Assembly: GCA_027596945.1 (NCBI GenBank)
Contig: JADGJH010001318.1
Location: 1 to 10,693, forward strand
DNA: 10,693 nt
DNA from: Physocladia obscura
Lineage: Eukaryota; Chytridiomycota; Chytridiomycetes; Chytridiales; Chytriomycetaceae
Direction of reading: 5' to 3'
Position 1 is the first letter of the stretch. Every line of letters begins with the position of its first letter. The position numbers and the translations under genes were made by a program. Below the pieces are notes generated by a model that saw only the letters and a list, made by a program, of their open reading frames with translations, was not told the DNA's origin and did no database searches. Below are positions 1 to 8,170 of this stretch, piece after piece.

Positions 1-1017
1 CTTTGTGTTCCAAAAAAATATGTATTGTGAGTTTGAGAAAAAGTTTTTCTCATTTCACCAAAAGTTTTTCTCCCAGTTATAAAGTACAAACCCAAGTTGG
101 CATCAATGATAAAAACTTGTAGAGAACAACACCATACCACACATGACTGTGGAAGGCAACACAGCTAAAGAGGTTGGCAAAAATATACTAGCTGTATTCT
201 AAAATGATATTAAGGGCAAAGTTGTGAACGAGGGTGATTGCTATCACTTAGATACAAACGCAATCCTATTCAACAAGATTTAAATAGTTTGTTGAACTTC
301 CTGCAGCACTTGTTTGATACAGGTATTTATTTACTTTTACATATTTTGATTTATTGAGCCTTGATCTATAATGGAGGGGAGTGTCTCTGTTGTTATAGAA
401 ACAATTCTGCACGGGCTCACTACAAAAGCGGCTGAGGGTGCCATGCTCCAACTATGCATTTCACATTCTCAAAATCTTATTTTTGCTGCAGATTTTGAAA
501 AATTCACAAGTTGTGCAATAAATTTGCTGTTAATTTTGGCACAATAGGACGTGAACTGATTGTGGTGAAGAATACCATGCTACTTGCCATGGTTTTGGTG
601 TGGCCACTTGCAGCAATTACGATACCAACAAAACTATTTTTTTTTTTTTTTTTGTCTCTTTTTTTCAAAGACGCATGAGAGTTGACCATTTCAAATAACT
701 TTAAAGAGTTATCTTACTGACAAGTTAATATTAGTATGCTTGTTGCAGACTTTTAGCAAGAGTGCTTTAATAAAATTTCAGATTTAGTTGATCACCCATG
801 ACTTGCAATAAAGAGCGAGAAATTACAAACTACTTGAAAACACAAACTCATATTTCTTGCTCTTTCACAATACCAAGTGAAAAAAAAGATTTTTGATATT
901 CAGATACCTCCAATAATTGTTATATATAAAACTAGTCTCAGGGGTCAAAAAATTTAAGTGTGATAATCCAGGTAGAATATTCTTTTCAAAAAATAAAAAA
1001 TTTCACAGAAAAACATT
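1..1017. other. AT-rich region without a confident gene
   Basis: This stretch is AT-rich, with a 17-base T run at 637-653 and many short A/T runs. I could not build a multi-exon gene here. Short frames are open on both strands around 360-700. On plus, an ATG at about 371 opens a 58-codon frame. On minus, 504-689 reads through a hydrophobic stretch (FVGIVIAASGH) after a lysine run that comes from the T run. A plus frame from 126 (start MTVEGNTAKEVGKN) has one in-frame TAA and then stays open to about 280. These may be decayed coding or transposon remnants, or a distal exon of the minus-strand gene next door, whose C-terminus looks incomplete. None can be assigned. Confidence 0.5.
35..72. repeat. 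short palindrome plus 13-bp direct repeat
   Basis: Positions 35-51 form an odd palindrome: GAGAAAAA, a central G, then TTTTTCTC. The 13-bp word AAAAGTTTTTCTC occurs at 39-51 and again at 60-72, offset by 21 bp, so two helical turns apart. It could be a paired protein-binding site or simply A/T-rich low complexity. No flanking gene shows which. Confidence 0.5.
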
Positions 1018-1891
1018 TTATGAGACTGAAAAGCCCATCATTATACTTCTCTGAATGTGCATTAAAACTGGCCCAGATTTACTTCCATTGTAATTCAAAC
1101 TGGACGAAGATGAATACCAGGAACTGATAAAAAATATAAAAACCAAAAAAAAAAAAACAACAAACAAACCAAAAACGCAAATATACCTGAGATATTCCTG
1201 AATAACAGCAACAGCTTCATTTGAAGTAGAATTTGATGTTTCAACCGATATATGCCTTCGTTTTAAAGAGTCAAATTGGGATGCAGAAACGAGAATATAA
1301 TCAAATGAATCAGAAGAAAGAGAAATCATGGTAGCAGCAATTTGTGCAAGAGATGTTGGAGCACAGAGAGAAATTGAATTCTCAAGAATACGCGAGATCA
1401 CAGTAGCATCGTTATCATGAGTAGGCTGTCGGACAGAGTAGACCGCATCCATGAATACCGAAGGGCTGAAACGGAGGTCACAGTTGAAAATAAGAACGCT
1501 TGGGTATGTAGGTGTGGGATTATTAGGTGTTGACGCAAATGCCTGTGCAATAATATCCTTTGATAATATTGCTATTTAATTATAACAGGTATTTATATTT
1601 CAGCAATACCAGACATTCCGGTTCGGGTAGCGAAATGACATTGATTGTACGCAGTTTTAATTCAGGAGTCGCAACATGGAAGTCCTGGATAGGAGTGGGA
1701 CTGGCGGTCCGGGGAGTGTTCGGTGTGTGTTTGATGAGCCGCGCAAACAGATCCGCAGCTGTCTGAATAACAACAGAAAAACAAAAATAAAGTTGCAAGC
1801 ATTAAAGCATCGATTGGGCGTGGGGACTGAGGTTTTAGAGGCAACAAACTTCGCAATCAATCCCGAACAAAGAATTGTTCAAGTTTGTCAT
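1018..1891 (-). CDS. probable XRCC2-like RAD51-paralogue protein, P-loop absent
   Basis: Proposed exons on minus are 1891-1850, 1762-1610, 1557-1187 and 1123-1018, giving 223 residues. Introns are 87, 52 and 63 bp, all GT-AG. An acceptor at 1542 instead of 1557 is also in frame and drops five residues. Seen: an N-terminal ETAADLFARLI helix; a strand NVISLPEPECL where XRCC2 proteins carry Walker A, but with no GKT; then SVLIFNCDLRFSPSVFMDAV, which fits the XRCC2 strand 'LD-TD-RFs..RL'; then SLCAPTSLAQIAATM, close in pattern to XRCC2 'hxPqSs.QLlaTL'; then YILVSASQFDSL at the Walker B position without its aspartate. Known: XRCC2 helps RAD51 in homologous recombination repair, and its ATP site is dispensable in some species. 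Inferred: a divergent, probably non-ATP-binding XRCC2-like protein. It is shorter than human XRCC2 (about 280), and the last exon (Ser-rich, SSWYSSSSS) matches nothing, so the 3' end may be wrong. An in-frame ATG at 1927 is an alternative start. The 63-bp third intron has no in-frame stop, so retention would add 21 residues. The gene itself is fairly likely; the family name is tentative. Confidence 0.5.
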
Positions 1892-1901
1892 TTTCTTGAA
1901 G

Positions 1902-3130
1902 ATGCTCGTACAACCGACCAAAAACATTGGCAGCAGATCGGAAAGCCAAGCGGAATCGGAATCGGCAGCTGCAGCAACATTGACTCTGCAGCTGCTACAA
2001 GAGTATCTCGATCACGCGAGCTTCGCAGCAACGGCGGCCGCATTGCGCTGTTTAAGCTCGACAACTTCAAATGTCACGCCAAACACGCAACCATATGTAG
2101 AGCCAAATACTCAGTCAAACGCACAGCCAAACACCCAATCAAACTCCCTCAATCTTTTTATTCCACAGCGCGATTCTGTCGAGTCTCCGTCCAGCTCCGC
2201 CAGTCTCGATCTCAATCTTGAATCGCCAGATTCACACTCCAAAACTTACAACACCACCCCCTCCCGTCGCGCGCTCGTTGCGCTTGCCGCAAGTGGCCGC
2301 ATAGCTGATGTTCTCGTGCATATTCCTGCGGCCACTCTTTTGCCTCCTGTTTCTCCCTCCACAGTGTCATTGGACAAATCAAAACACAAAATCTCTTTGA
2401 CAGCTTCTCCATCAACAAAATCAGCAAATATCGTGGCTGCTGCCAACATTTTTGATACGCAAATGCCAGAAATTTTACCTTATAATGCCGTCGCGTCACC
2501 TGCCACGCGCGCTCGCGCCCGCTTCATGCTTCTGACACAAGCGTTCATTGAACTCATCCGCGCGCGTCGTTTCACTGAAGCTCTTTGCTTTGATCTGTCG
2601 TCCCTCGTTGCCGTCCCTTCTGTAGCTGTCCACCGCCAACAACAACATTTACCCCATCAATTTGAAAACAGTAGTAGTGCGACAAAACAACTCATCTTCT
2701 CTGATACTGGCAACGTCACAGAAATTATGGCTCTTCTCGCGTATCCGGATCCATCATTGTCCCCGGTTGCACATTTGCTCAGTTTTGAGCGCCGCGAAGA
2801 GACGGCAGATGCACTGAATTGTTTTTTGCTTGAGCTTGAAGGCCGATCAGCTGTCACGGCTCTGGAACGGATTGTAACACAGATGACAGTTGTTTCAGCG
2901 GTTTTGGCGGAACCGATTGTGCCTGGAACATCTGCGAAAGAAGCTGCAGTTGCTGCAGCTGCCGCAGCTATCACAACACAGCGAAATGGATTTGACCCTA
3001 ATTTCAAAGTATATGATTATTTTACACCGTACTTGTTGTTATCCACTTAGATTCAACTTTTTTCTTTTTTTACAACCAGAATACGAAATGGGATTTAGCC
3101 AGTTTTTTGGAGCAACCTTGTATCTTTTGA
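1902..3130 (+). CDS. LisH-CTLH-CRA domain protein (RanBPM/GID-complex type)
   Basis: Exons 1902-3008 and 3080-3130 join in phase 0 across a 71-bp GT-AG intron, giving 385 residues. ATG 1902 is the first ATG of the open frame; the frame runs a little further upstream without ATG. Domains: LisH at about 29-51 (LLQEYLDHASFAATAAALRCL); a low-complexity PNTQ-repeat and Ser-rich linker to about 120; CTLH in two blocks (122-140, RRALVALAASGRIADVLVHI, and 203-235, FMLLTQAFIELIRARRF); CRA at about 275-340, with LLAYPDPSLSPVAHLL very like the RanBP9/10 'LLAYsDPwnSPV' signature; an alanine run at about 347-356. Known: such proteins are scaffolds of the GID/CTLH E3 ubiquitin ligase (Vid30/Gid1, Gid8, RanBPM), cytosolic or nuclear, which in yeast degrades gluconeogenic enzymes. 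Odd: the CRA is RanBPM-like but no SPRY domain precedes LisH, so this is either a SPRY-less paralogue or has an unseen upstream exon. Its start nearly touches that of the divergent minus-strand gene. Unspliced read-through would end at 3050. Domain call firm; exact orthology open. Confidence 0.85.
2076..2147 (+). repeat. degenerate PNTQ-type repeat inside the LisH protein
   Basis: Four imperfect copies of Pro-Asn-(Thr/Ala)-Gln with spacers lie just after the LisH motif (residues about 59-82). Synonymous differences between copies (CCAAACACGCAA, CCAAATACTCAG, CCAAACACCCAA) show the repeat is old. It most likely forms a disordered linker between LisH and CTLH. Confidence 0.6.
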
Positions 3131-3295
3131 GAAAGTCAAAAGGATAACTGTATTAAAAAAAATAATTTAAAGAAAGAAAAAAAAGTTAAAACAAGGAAGG
3201 AAGATTTACCATTCATTTTTATAAAATTTTTTGTTTCAAAACAATAATTTTAAATTAGAGCCCAAATTTTTTTAGTTTTGAAGGCAAGATTTTAC
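3131..3295. other. AT-rich 3' flank of the LisH gene
   Basis: Very A/T-rich, with repeated A and T runs and no coding signal. It follows the TGA of the LisH gene and presumably holds its 3' UTR. I see no textbook AATAAA; AATAATTTAAAG near 3161 is the nearest approach. Confidence 0.5.
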
Positions 3296-3510
3296 TTGAG
3301 TGGTACAGCACCTGAAAACACAATTTGCTGCAGATTTCGACCAGCAGCTCGTCTCCAAACGAATTCAACACTCTGTTGAAGATGGTGGTGGCAGTGTTGG
3401 CTGCGGAGGAAGGAGAAAATCTTGACAATCGCATCTCCATGTCCCTGAGTTTCATAAGCCGTTACTTAGAATTTAGACATGACAGGCTTAAATATCCTAT
3501 GAAAAGAACT
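3296..3510. other. isolated exon-like block, strand undecided
   Basis: This GC-richer island in AT-rich sequence is open in several frames. On plus, one frame from about 3325 reads NEFNTLLKMVVAVLAAEEGE and stays open to 3627; another reads QFAADFDQQLVSKRIQHSVE and stops at about 3427. On minus, a frame from 3455 reads IFNRVLNSFGDELLVEICSK, flanked by a good acceptor (TTTCTCCTTCCTCCGCAG) and a CAG/GTGCTG donor near 3313. I recognise no family in any of the three. It may be a single exon of an unrecognised gene, an extra exon of the LisH gene, or a gene remnant. Confidence 0.35.
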
Positions 3511-4011
3511 CACCAATGGAATACAACAATTTCTGTCTATAAATTTTTTTTAATAGAACTTTTTAGTGCAAAAATAAATCAATGCAAAATAAAACAAAAA
3601 GCCTTCCTGCTTTTATTCTATACTTGATTCCACTTTGAGAATAGACTCTAATAATTCAAGATGATTTAAATTCTTAACGTTGATTGTCACTGTTGACACA
3701 GAAAATTGAATGATAATAAAAAACTTATGTGATGTCAGTTCACCACTTTTTCAAAATAATATAGTAATATTCCGCAGATCAATTAATTGTAGATTTATTC
3801 TATAATTCATTTGCTGTTTTGTTTTTTCTTTATCTTTTTCTTTGTTGCAAAATATTTTAATTTTGGTCAAATTTTTTTATAAAAAATCCTTATTATTCTA
3901 AATATATATATATATATATATTTAACTTCCAGAAGAAACAATGGAGTTTACTTTACTTTTCCATTATTTTCATACTTGATTGACATGGTATATCTTTCAA
4001 ATTATAAAGAG
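3511..4011. other. AT-rich non-coding spacer
   Basis: Rich in A and T runs with stops in all frames, apart from the low-complexity tail of the open frame noted just upstream. Besides the microsatellite at 3903-3922 I see no feature. Confidence 0.6.
3903..3922. repeat. (AT)10 microsatellite
   Basis: Ten uninterrupted AT units within AT-rich spacer. Probably length-variable between isolates. Confidence 0.95.
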
Positions 4012-4012
4012 C

Positions 4013-4164
4013 CAAGTCAGCTTCAAGTCAACTTTGCTTCAAATCAACTCAAGTCGACTTGCTCAAGTCAAATCAATTTGAGCGCAACTCAAGTCAATGG
4101 ACCAATTTTGTGGTCAACTTCTCAATTGACTTGAATGATTTAGCGACTTGATCGACTCAAGTCG
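4013..4164. repeat. cluster of CAAGTC/GACTTG words with hairpin
   Basis: Within 152 bp the hexamer CAAGTC occurs six times on plus (4013, 4024, 4050, 4064, 4090, 4158) and three times as GACTTG (4056, 4128, 4145). By chance about 0.07 would be expected. 4050-4061 is a perfect 12-bp palindrome, CAAGTCGACTTG. 4144-4164 is a perfect 8-bp stem (CGACTTGA / TCAAGTCG) with a 5-nt loop. Spacing between words is irregular (11, 26, 14, 26, then longer), so this is not a CRISPR array or simple tandem satellite. It could be a subterminal repeat of a transposon, a binding-site cluster, or decayed satellite. It directly abuts the open but broken frame at 4165-4580. Confidence 0.8.
4144..4164. repeat. perfect 8-bp inverted repeat, 5-nt loop
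   Basis: CGACTTGA (4144-4151), loop TCGAC, TCAAGTCG (4157-4164). It is the strongest hairpin in the CAAGTC cluster and marks its right edge. No T-run follows, so it does not look like a terminator. Confidence 0.8.
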
Positions 4165-4580
4165 AGTCTGGGGTTTCATAGTAGGAACAGTGTTGAATAT
4201 CGAGTGTGAATTTTGAATGTTTATGCAAACTAACGAAAATTGGCACACAGGTTAGTGCATTTTGAAAGCAAATTTGGCATTCACACAAGTTGTGTCCATG
4301 CATGCCAAACCTTTGAAACTGGCTTGGAGATACCATGAAAACAACAAAAACAATAAGAGCCACAATATCAGGGTCAGACAGCGTCACATCCAGAATGCAG
4401 GATATCTGCTCGCGAAAAATTTTGCACCCTTTCCCTAATTCTATTATGACTGCTGGAACTAACTGGATGAATTTGTTGCCACAACATTAAATTGTATCTC
4501 ATATTTGGCATGTCTGTCCAGGCAAAAAACCTTGAGCCGTAGTGAAAATGGTAACAAGAGGGGGCATAATATCGCATTGC
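4165..4580 (-). pseudogene. unrecognised broken coding-like segment
   Basis: On minus, a frame starts just after a plausible acceptor (CTTTTTAG at about 4581) with QCDIMPPLVTIFTTAQGFLP. It meets a TGA and a TAA, then stays open from about 4485 down to 4157 with KFIQLVPAVIIELGKGCKIF, FREQISCILDVTLSDPDIVA and a hydrophobic LIVFVVFMVSP. The two halves are in the same frame, so either a short intron removes the stops or the gene is broken. A donor GTTTTT near 4530 with an acceptor near 4472 would remove them but shifts phase for the best-looking upstream frame. On plus, a 51-codon frame opens at about 4334 (MKTTKTIRATISGSD). I recognise no family. It may be a transposon-derived or host pseudogene, given its position against the CAAGTC repeats. 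Confidence 0.3.
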
Positions 4581-4960
4581 CTAAAAAGATTGATATCGGA
4601 AAAAAAAAATTGTTGATTAAATTTTCAGGTTTATGTTTATGCAAATATCCACACACAAATCTTTCTTGTATTAATTAGCACACAAGTTTAATAAATGAAG
4701 CATAAAATTCTACACCTGTCGCTTTTATAGTTTTGGATGATTGAAATCCGGAGTTTAATTTTCTCTCATTAAATTACAGTAAAATAATTTCAGGGTATAA
4801 TGGCAATTATCAATTCTTTCATTCTTTTCTTTATTCAATAAACGCTATCACTATCAATTCCAACAGTGTTTCTTACTTTCTGTCCCCCTCGCTCTCTCCA
4901 TGTATCCCGTTTACTTATTCTGTGATTCTTAAAGGTGCTTTTCTGGAAGAGATTTGTGAA
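4581..4960. promoter_or_regulatory. upstream region of the 5-phosphatase gene
   Basis: AT-rich at first, then a pyrimidine-rich block at 4871-4900 (TCTTACTTTC, TGTCCCCCTC, GCTCTCTCCA) about 60 bp before the ATG at 4961. CT-rich blocks before the start are common in fungal promoters and 5' UTRs, so this is the likely core promoter/leader. No clear TATA box. A 5' UTR intron ending at TTCTTAAAG (about 4934) is possible. Assignment is by position only. Confidence 0.3.
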
Positions 4961-7900
4961 ATGTCCGCAACAGAAACGCCGACGCCGACGCTGGCGATGA
5001 CAACCGCCGTAACTGAAGAACCCAAGCGACGGCCACCGCCGCCTCCGCCACCACGATCAATGCGAGACCGGTTAGCAGCACTTGCCCTGGAAGAACAGCA
5101 AAACCAGCAAGGTTCAAATCCGGTGCCAACAAGCCAAGGACCAAGATTAACAACAACACAAGGACAAGGACAAGCGCAATCACAACCACAACAACCGCAG
5201 AGCCCGCTTCCACCGCCGCTTCCCGCCCGGCCCTCCTTATCGCCCCCTCCGACGCTGCCGATTGCGGTTCCGGCCGCAGTGCCTGTACCGCCGCTACTTG
5301 CAGTCGGCTCGGCACCCGCGTTGCCCGCACGCAGCCCCGGCGCGTTAAACAGCGCAATTAGCGGCGCAGGAATCAGTGGTAGCGCGAACGGCAGCATCGC
5401 GTTGAAGCCGCACGCGGTGGTCGCGTCGGGGACGACGTCACGCGCGCTGCCCCTACCTGCCTCTGCCACGCCGCACGTTCTCAGCCACCGTGGTGCAATC
5501 AGATGTGTGGCCGTCCGAAATGGTCTGCTGGTGTCGGCCGGCGACAGACACTTGCGCGTGTCGGATTTTTCTGCATCGTCGTCATCATTACAGTCGCCAT
5601 ATTACTCTGCGAATACTTCTTCTTCTTCGTTGCCGCGTTCGTCTGTGTCTTCTCTATTAATGCTATCGCAATCGCCTGCGCCGCGGGAAGTTGCAGTTCT
5701 ACCGCTTGCAACACTTGCTACGGACGCCTCATCCGATTCTTCAAAGGACTCGCAGAATATTGCCGGCGTGTCAGCTATTGCATTTGTTCCGCGCTCTTCT
5801 TCTTCTCTTCCTGCAACGGCTTTTTCTCCGACTGGAATAATAAACCCCGCTGCGTTTGTTGACCGTGTTTGGGTCGCGATTGAAAAGACGGGGGAGATTG
5901 TTGCCCTGGATTTGGCTCCAAACAACATTAATAAATCTACTACTGTTTCTATCGTCGAACGAAGGTTTACATAATATTATTGATTGTAACCTTTTAGTTA
6001 ATTTACCAATATGTTAATTTATTATTATTTTGAATAAATGAATAATAAGAATCGCTCACTCATCCACTGTTACTCATATACTTCCAGTCTCATCGAATTC
6101 TCCTGAAATATGGACTCTTGACGATCAAGGTGGTTTACGCGTCTGGTCAATCCCTTCAAACACTCAACAACAACAACAACAACCACTATCCCTCGTTCTC
6201 AACCTTACCCGCAGTCTCCGAATCGGCAGCCGCCAAACCGTTGCACACGTGGTTCAGTCGCGCCATCTTTGGACAGCCGGCGGAAAAATCCTCGAAACGA
6301 ATGACCCAACATCCTCCACCTCTTCCCGAACAGATGTAACAGGCACAGCTGGAAACTTTACTTGTTTTGCGGGCGGCGGAATAGATGGCGGACTTGTCTA
6401 CAGTGGCCACGATGACGGTAAAATTATTGTTTGGGATGCGACGACAGGCAGCGCGCCACGCCGCCGATACACAGTCTCCACAGGAATCTACAAAATCACG
6501 TCCCTGATAACAACACGTCGTCGTATTCTATGGGCAGCCCACGGTGCATCTGGCCGCCTCTGTGTGTATGACACAACAACATGGGACGCATGGACTTGCG
6601 TCAAAGAATTCGAAACTGCGTCTAACGCGGCTGTGGCCCTCCTCGCGCTCGACGTTGACGCGTTACGAACCGCCACAAATGCAAACTGCAATGTGTATTC
6701 AGTAGCGTACGATTCGGGTGTTGTCAAAGCATGGGATGCATTCTTGCAGCAGGACTGGATGGACTCGTACATGCGCGACCGTGAGGCTGCGTATTGCACC
6801 TATCGCGACGTTTCTGTGTTTGTTGGTACGTTTAATATCAATGCGAATAAGCCTGATGCGATGGACGCGTTACCGGCGGCGCAGAATCCGTTTTCAGCGT
6901 GGTTTGCGCCATATAGTGGCCGAGAAGGTCCGGATATTGTATGTGTTGGATTTCAGGAGCTTGTGGATTTAGAGAGTAAAAAGGCGAATGCGAAGCAGAT
7001 TTTTATGGAAGCGATTGAAATTACGAAAAAAGTAGCTAGTGGCGGTGGCGGAAGTGGAGGAGATAAAAACAGTGGGTCGATTTCTGGGCCGAGTGGTAGC
7101 GGTGATGGAAGCACAGCAGCTGAAAGTAACCGCCTGATATACTGGCGCGATCGAATCGTGAAAGCACTTGTGGAAAACTTCCCCTCGTCAACACGATACC
7201 GTCTTGTGGAATGTCACGCGCTCTTTGGATTATTCCAATGCGTCTTTATTCGAGAAACAACACTCTCGGAAAACAACAACAACAGTGCTGCTGTTCTACC
7301 CGGAAGCGTGCAAGTCGCGCAAGTGAAAACAGGACTCGGCGGATTCCACGCCAATAAGGGCGGGATTGCGACACGTCTGGTGATCGACGACACGTCATTC
7401 TGTTTTGTGAATTGCCATCTTGCCGCGCACCAGACGCAGGTTAGTGCGAGGAATACGGATATAGTGGCGATTCGCGATGGTTTGGAGTTTTCGGCGCTTA
7501 GTAATGGTTTTGGAAAGTCGTTTTTTGTATTTGGACAAGGGGGAGACGGGAGTATGGTTATGGTGAGATTTTTCTTTATTCATTTGTTGATACTAATTTT
7601 TTTTAAATTTTTTTTTATTTACTATAGGATCACGAAAATGTATTTTTCAGTGGAGACTTGAATTATCGAATCGACCTTCCACGCGAAAAAGTAATTGCAG
7701 CAATCGAAAAACGAGATTGGAACTACCTACTTGTTAAGTATTAACATTTTCAACAGCTGACAAAATTACTAATCTGGTTAAAACAGGCAAAAGATCAACT
7801 ACATGTGCAAATGACAACCAACGCAAGTTTTGGGTTGCGCGCATTCACAGAAGCACCAATAACATTTGCACCTACTTTCAAGTATGATGTGCGAAGTACA

Positions 7901-8170
7901 CAATATGATACTAGCGACAAGAAACGCGTGCCGGCGTGGTGCGACCGGATTCTGTACAGTAACTCAGGTGGTTCAGGTGGGTTGGTGGTTGTTGACGGTT
8001 ATGAGCGCGGCGAGTGCACAATGAGCGATCATCGGCCAGTGAGCGGGCGGTTTCGAGTGCGAGTAAAGCACGTGGATGTGGTGGCAGCGGAGCGCGAGCG
8101 GGGGATAGCAAAGCTGGCGGTGCAGGAATACAAGGAGGGGGCGGGGGCGGATGTGCTTAGGGGAAAGTGA
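4961..8170 (+). CDS. WD40-containing inositol-polyphosphate 5-phosphatase
   Basis: Exons 4961-5964, 6050-7562, 7628-7732 and 7787-8170 join in matching phases (2, 0, 0) to 1001 residues; introns are 85, 65 and 54 bp. The protein hydrolyses the 5-phosphate of inositol phosphates or phosphoinositides. Order: Pro/Gln-rich disordered N-terminus (1-170, with seven prolines at 25-31 and PPLPARP, possible SH3/WW ligands); WD40-like repeats (about 178-590), e.g. IWTLDDQGGLRVW, LVYSGHDDGKIIVWD, GRLCVYD, GVVKAWD; then the catalytic domain, with GTFNINA (594), GFQEL, GGFHANKGGIATRL (about 765), NCHLAAH (789), motif I FFSGDLNYR (845-853), motif II RVPAWCDRIL (921-930) and SDHRPVSG (954). Odd: motif I normally reads FWxGDxN(F/Y)R; here Trp is Phe, though the key Asp and Asn remain. 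A Gly/Ser-rich insert (about 665-692) sits inside the domain, and a CAA run gives six Gln near 372. The layout recalls WD40-5-phosphatases of filamentous fungi and plants. ATG 4961 is the first ATG of the open frame. The stop lies within AAAGTGAGT, a good splice donor, so a longer C-terminus is possible. Family certain; substrate unknown. Confidence 0.93.

Noticed and set aside
1676..2221. 181-codon plus-strand frame overlapping the LisH start and the minus-strand exons
   Set aside because: Arg/Cys-rich, no domain, and out of frame with the LisH protein, whose motif is clear.
2657..3007. 116-codon and other minus-strand frames inside the LisH gene
   Set aside because: Antisense shadows of Ala/Ser codons in a region whose plus strand encodes a recognisable CRA domain.
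4013..4164. CRISPR array reading of the CAAGTC cluster
   Set aside because: Repeats are 6 bp, irregularly spaced and on both strands, and the DNA is eukaryotic.
4915..5469. 184-codon minus-strand frame, rich in Gly/Ala/Cys, plus a 142-codon frame overlapping it
   Set aside because: Antisense shadow of the GC-rich Pro/Ala-coding 5' exon of the 5-phosphatase; no domain, and composition follows the complement of proline and alanine codons.
5503..5862. 119-codon plus-strand frame with many Phe/Cys/Val, looking like membrane segments
   Set aside because: A +1 shadow of the TCT/TTC serine-rich part of the 5-phosphatase; the hydrophobicity comes from shifted serine codons.
6050..6086. Acceptor CTTCCAG at 6087 for intron 1 of the 5-phosphatase
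   Set aside because: It looks good by consensus but breaks the frame. The acceptor at 6048-6049 keeps phase and restores a WD40-like strand (AHSSTVTHILPV).
6118..6339. Asn-rich frame over the CAA run
   Set aside because: Shifted reading of the Gln-run exon of the 5-phosphatase; the correct frame gives a WD40 repeat on both sides.
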